Positions 4,957 to 6,586 of a stretch of DNA of 6,586 nt are shown here, piece by piece. Each line of letters begins with the position of its first letter. The stretch's first letter is position 1. The notes below the pieces were generated by a model, which saw nothing but the letters and a program-made list of their open reading frames with translations, made no database searches and was not told the origin of the DNA. The stretch comes from an uncultured Eubacteriales bacterium (GTDB lineage Bacteria; Bacillota; Clostridia; Oscillospirales; Acutalibacteraceae): positions 16,191 through 22,776 of the forward strand of contig CAJTXF010000039.1 in NCBI GenBank assembly GCA_910580045.1, in the 5' to 3' direction. Made by a program: the position numbers and the translations under genes.

Positions 4957-5970
4957 TCAGTAGATGAGCTTGGGGTCGTAGTTGCTGCCATCGCCAATGT
5001 ACTGCATAATCTTCTTGCTGCTATTGGCAGTGGAGGCAAAGGTGGGGTCCATGCGCTCCCACTTTTTGCCGTTGAAGCGGATAGCGCCGTCAATCCAGCC
5101 GTTCTTCTCACTCCACACGTTAATCCAGGCATGGTACACATCGCCCGCGTTGCCGACCACCAGCTTGCAGGGCACGCCCTGGCTGCGGAGCATACCTACC
5201 ATCACAGCGGCATAGTCAAAGCAGATGCCCTTCTTGGACTTGAGCACCGCGTCCAAATCAGGCAGATAGCCGGACTTGACTGTGGAAGCCTTGGCGGTGT
5301 CATAGGTGAAGTTCTTGACCACATAGTCGTAAATCTTCTCCACCTTCTTCATGGGGTCCTTTTCCTTGCCAGCCAGCTTCTGGGCCATGGAGATGGTGTT
5401 TGTGGCATTCTCATAGTCTACGTACTGGTTGGGGCGGATGAAGGGGGCAAACTCGTCAGTGAGTGTCACGTTCAGGCTTAAGCTCAGCACCTTTGCGTAT
5501 TTGCTGCCCGTGGTGTTCTCGTACACGGACACGGTGTACTTGCCGTTGCCGTCAGAGAAGGGGAACGTGGTCCACTCCCGGGGGGTCAGGATGTACTGGT
5601 ACTGGGTGCCGCTGGGGCCCTTCACCAGAACCTTCAGCCGCTTTTGGGTGGTGGCGGTGAACTTGACCATCACATAGCCGTCCTTGGCGTTGGAATAATC
5701 AATGATAGCCTTGGTGTTTTTCTCCACCTTTTTGCCGGAAGCCACAGGCTTGAGCACCTTTGCCACAGCCACAGGGCTGCTGGCCAGGGCCACGGCCTCA
5801 TCCGCGATTTCTTCCTCAATGGAATCCTCGCTCAGCTCTACCGCGTCCACATACATGTTCTCTTCGTCCATACCGGTGTCGCCCGCGTTGGGGGTAGAAC
5901 CGTTCTGCCCACAGCCCGCCAGCAGGACAACCGCCAGCAGCAGGGGCACCAGCCTTTTCAGAATACTCAT
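4957..5970 (-). CDS. Lipoprotein with transglutaminase-like domain
   Basis: A 337-aa surface lipoprotein. The N-terminus is a lipoprotein signal: KR, a hydrophobic stretch, and the lipobox LAGC with Cys20 as lipid anchor. A flexible acidic linker (about 31-63) is followed by a beta-rich region (about 85-170) and a transglutaminase-core fold (about 190-315). The likely catalytic triad is Cys250 (KKGICFDYA), His280 (VYHAWINVW) and Asp308 (RMDPTF), all in the expected order and spacing. Such domains in bacterial extracellular proteins act as cysteine proteases, peptidases or crosslinking enzymes; which applies here cannot be told. The start is ATG at 5970 with GGAAGGTG ending 7 bases upstream. 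It has its own promoters and terminator and lies just upstream of the pilus-like operon in the same direction. A role at the cell wall, perhaps in surface protein or peptidoglycan modification, is inferred from location only. Confidence 0.9.
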   Translation of the reverse strand: MSILKRLVPLLLAVVLLAGCGQNGSTPNAGDTGMDEENMYVDAVELSEDSIEEEIADEAVALASSPVAVAKVLKPVASGKKVEKNTKAIIDYSNAKDGYVMVKFTATTQKRLKVLVKGPSGTQYQYILTPREWTTFPFSDGNGKYTVSVYENTTGSKYAKVLSLSLNVTLTDEFAPFIRPNQYVDYENATNTISMAQKLAGKEKDPMKKVEKIYDYVVKNFTYDTAKASTVKSGYLPDLDAVLKSKKGICFDYAAVMVGMLRSQGVPCKLVVGNAGDVYHAWINVWSEKNGWIDGAIRFNGKKWERMDPTFASTANSSKKIMQYIGDGSNYDPKLIY

Positions 5971-5996
5971 TACTCAGCACCTTCCTTTTTTGTCGG

Positions 5997-6029
5997 CGGC
6001 CCTCTGGGAGTTTCCTCCGTCTTGGGCCG
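5997..6029 (-). promoter_or_regulatory. Leader hairpin with GAAA tetraloop before the lipoprotein gene
   Basis: On the minus strand, CGGCCC (6029-6024) pairs with GGGCCG (6002-5997). An internal loop (AAGAC opposite CAGA) follows, then GGAG/CTCC closed by a GAAA tetraloop (6014-6011). The GNRA loop exists only in minus-strand RNA, as expected for the leader. An A-rich stretch and the ribosome binding site follow, and no T run is present, so this is not a terminator. It would be part of transcripts from both promoters and may stabilise the mRNA or gate translation. Confidence 0.5.
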
Positions 6030-6049
6030 TATCGTCTTTTTGTACTTGT

Positions 6050-6078
6050 AGTATAGCACGTGGGGTTGGAAATTGGAA
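6050..6078 (-). promoter_or_regulatory. Proximal promoter of the lipoprotein gene (P2)
   Basis: An extended -10 box, TGCTATACT (TATACT at 6050-6055), has a weak -35 TTCCAA (6073-6078) 17 bases upstream. The extended TGn motif can make up for the poor -35. The leader would be about 70 bases. The -35 box lies inside one arm of an inverted repeat, suggesting control by a DNA-binding protein. Confidence 0.65.
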
Positions 6079-6109
6079 GTACTTTTTCAGATAAATCCTT
6101 CAAATTTCC
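6068..6109. promoter_or_regulatory. Long inverted repeat over the P2 -35 box
   Basis: The arms 6068-6079 (GGAAATTGGAAG) and 6098-6109 (CTTCAAATTTCC) match as inverted repeats at 11 of 12 positions, 18 bases apart. The left arm covers the P2 -35 box. It could be an operator for a dimeric regulator, or a hairpin in RNA started at the distal promoter. No known regulator site is recognised. Confidence 0.5.
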
Positions 6110-6122
6110 GATTTTTTTGTAA

Positions 6123-6175
6123 CCGGCGAAAGACTCTCCTGACCTAGAGTCCGCCAGAGACAGGCATAGCTGCCT
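6123..6175 (-). promoter_or_regulatory. Structured leader RNA downstream of the distal promoter
   Basis: Minus-strand RNA from the distal promoter would begin near 6176 with a 5-base-pair hairpin (6162-6166 with 6171-6175) at its very 5' end. A two-part stem follows: 6152-6157 with 6123-6128 outside and 6146-6151 with 6132-6137 inside, with a 3-base bulge and an 8-base loop. One outer pair is G-U on minus-strand RNA but A opposite C on the plus strand, which supports the minus orientation. I recognise no known riboswitch consensus. It may be a long untranslated leader or a small RNA. Confidence 0.45.
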
Positions 6176-6182
6176 ATATAAT

Positions 6183-6211
6183 ATTATAGCATGGAAGGAA
6201 AATAAGTGCAA
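6183..6211 (-). promoter_or_regulatory. Distal extended -10 promoter (P1)
   Basis: The minus strand carries TGCTATAAT (perfect -10 at 6183-6188 with an extended TGn) and -35 TTGCAC (6206-6211), 17 bases apart. This is the strongest -10 in the region. The first gene downstream is the lipoprotein, about 206 bases from the predicted start, so it yields either a long leader or a separate short RNA. Confidence 0.72.
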
Positions 6212-6322
6212 GTGTGGAAAAGAGAAGGGGGGAGGCAAGGGGCTGACGGCGCGGGGCTGGGGCTAGCGCAAAGCAGTGCCTAAAGCCGCCCCCAAGGTCG
6301 AAACCCAACGATAATAGCAAGC

Positions 6323-6360
6323 AAAAAAAAGAGCACCTCCAAGAGATTGGCGGCGCTCCT
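6323..6360 (-). terminator. Strong minus-strand intrinsic terminator
   Basis: On the minus strand GAGCGCC (6358-6352) pairs with GGTGCTC (6337-6331) including one G-U pair, and an inner TTGG/CCAA-type stem (6339-6342 with 6347-6350) closes on a 4-base loop. Eight T residues follow (6330-6323). The G-U pair and the T run both fit only the minus strand. It would end transcription entering from the right edge, insulating the distal promoter of the lipoprotein gene. Confidence 0.85.
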
Positions 6361-6416
6361 AAATTTATAGTAAGAGGCAGAAGCTAGGACGGCCCTCAAG
6401 CGTTCAGGAGGAGCAG

Positions 6417-6437
6417 AGAGTTCGCGCAGCGAACTCT
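6417..6437. repeat. Perfect 9-base inverted repeat
   Basis: AGAGTTCGC (6417-6425) and GCGAACTCT (6429-6437) are perfect inverted repeats around a 3-base centre. A copy of GGAGCAG lies near each side (6410-6416 and 6440-6446). It is not followed by a T run in either direction. It may be an RNA hairpin in the transcript that ends at the terminator, or part of a dispersed repeat. Confidence 0.55.
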
Positions 6438-6586
6438 TTGGAGCAGCCGCCAAACAGACCGAACAGCGCAAATCCAGAGCTGCGGACTGGCCTGACCACG
6501 CGTGGCGGCCCTAGGGCTTGTTTGAAAAATTGAAAACACCGTCTTTTTGCCCAGAAGCGGCCATCTTCCGCGTCGAAAATCCTCGT

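Larger units (their letters stand above)
6212..6586. other. Gene-poor right end of the window
   Basis: No convincing protein gene, tRNA or rRNA is visible in these 375 bases. A 63-codon frame on the minus strand (6280-6471) runs straight through a terminator hairpin and its T tract, so it is probably not coding. The recognisable items are that terminator (6323-6360) and a palindrome (6417-6437). The minus-strand stretch from 6586 to 6360 is probably the 3' end or untranslated tail of something lying beyond the window. For 6212-6322 I see nothing clear. Confidence 0.5.

Noticed and set aside
5816..6238. A 140-codon minus-strand frame overlapping the lipoprotein start
   Set aside because: It runs through both promoters and the leader and into the lipoprotein gene in another frame. 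No ribosome binding site or domain supports it.
6280..6471. A 63-codon minus-strand frame near the right end
   Set aside because: Its last third is encoded by a terminator stem, T tract and downstream sequence, and it also crosses a perfect palindrome. This fits a non-coding region better.
1..6586. CRISPR arrays, tRNA or rRNA genes, transposases
   Set aside because: No regularly spaced repeats, cloverleaf sequences, rRNA-like stretches or transposase-like proteins were seen on either strand.

Overview
The window looks like chromosomal DNA of a GC-rich, low-oxygen Gram-positive bacterium, most likely a gut Clostridia member of the Oscillospiraceae type. This is an inference from strong AGGAGG-type ribosome binding sites with some TTG/GTG starts, near-consensus sigma-A promoters, a lipoprotein signal, and the gene families present. 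Nothing in the sequence names a species.

Layout from left to right. Bases 57-820 (+) are a single-gene unit for a short formate/nitrite transporter (FNT) family channel. It has its own promoter and a structured 5' leader. It converges on a bidirectional terminator (822-857) with a minus-strand operon of six genes read from 4814 down to 896. In transcription order these are a PilC/GspF-type platform protein, four small single-membrane-span proteins that look like minor pilins or pseudopilins (107, 160, 157 and 134 aa, each overlapping or nearly touching the next), and, after a 139-base gap, a PilT-type ATPase. The operon has a clear promoter at 4844-4872, directly behind the terminator of the next gene upstream. 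Bases 4957-5970 (-) encode a lipoprotein with a transglutaminase-like domain and an intact Cys-His-Asp triad. Its upstream region holds two promoters, an inverted repeat over one -35 box and several hairpins. From about 6212 to the right edge I see no convincing gene, only a strong minus-strand terminator (6323-6360) and one perfect palindrome.

How the genes may work together. The platform protein, the hexameric ATPase and the pilin-like proteins are the membrane core of a type IV pilus or type II secretion-like machine. No PilB extension ATPase, no prepilin peptidase, no PilM/N/O and no pilin with the classical G|FTLxE signal is in view, so the locus is either one part of a dispersed system or a divergent small machine. 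The neighbouring surface lipoprotein could act at the cell wall, but its link to the pilus genes rests only on position. The FNT gene seems functionally separate.

The points most worth a second look are the four non-canonical pilin-like proteins, the structured dual-promoter leader of the transglutaminase gene, the two mutually exclusive hairpins before the FNT gene, and the odd gap before pilT with a G-quadruplex motif and a 10-base imperfect tandem repeat.
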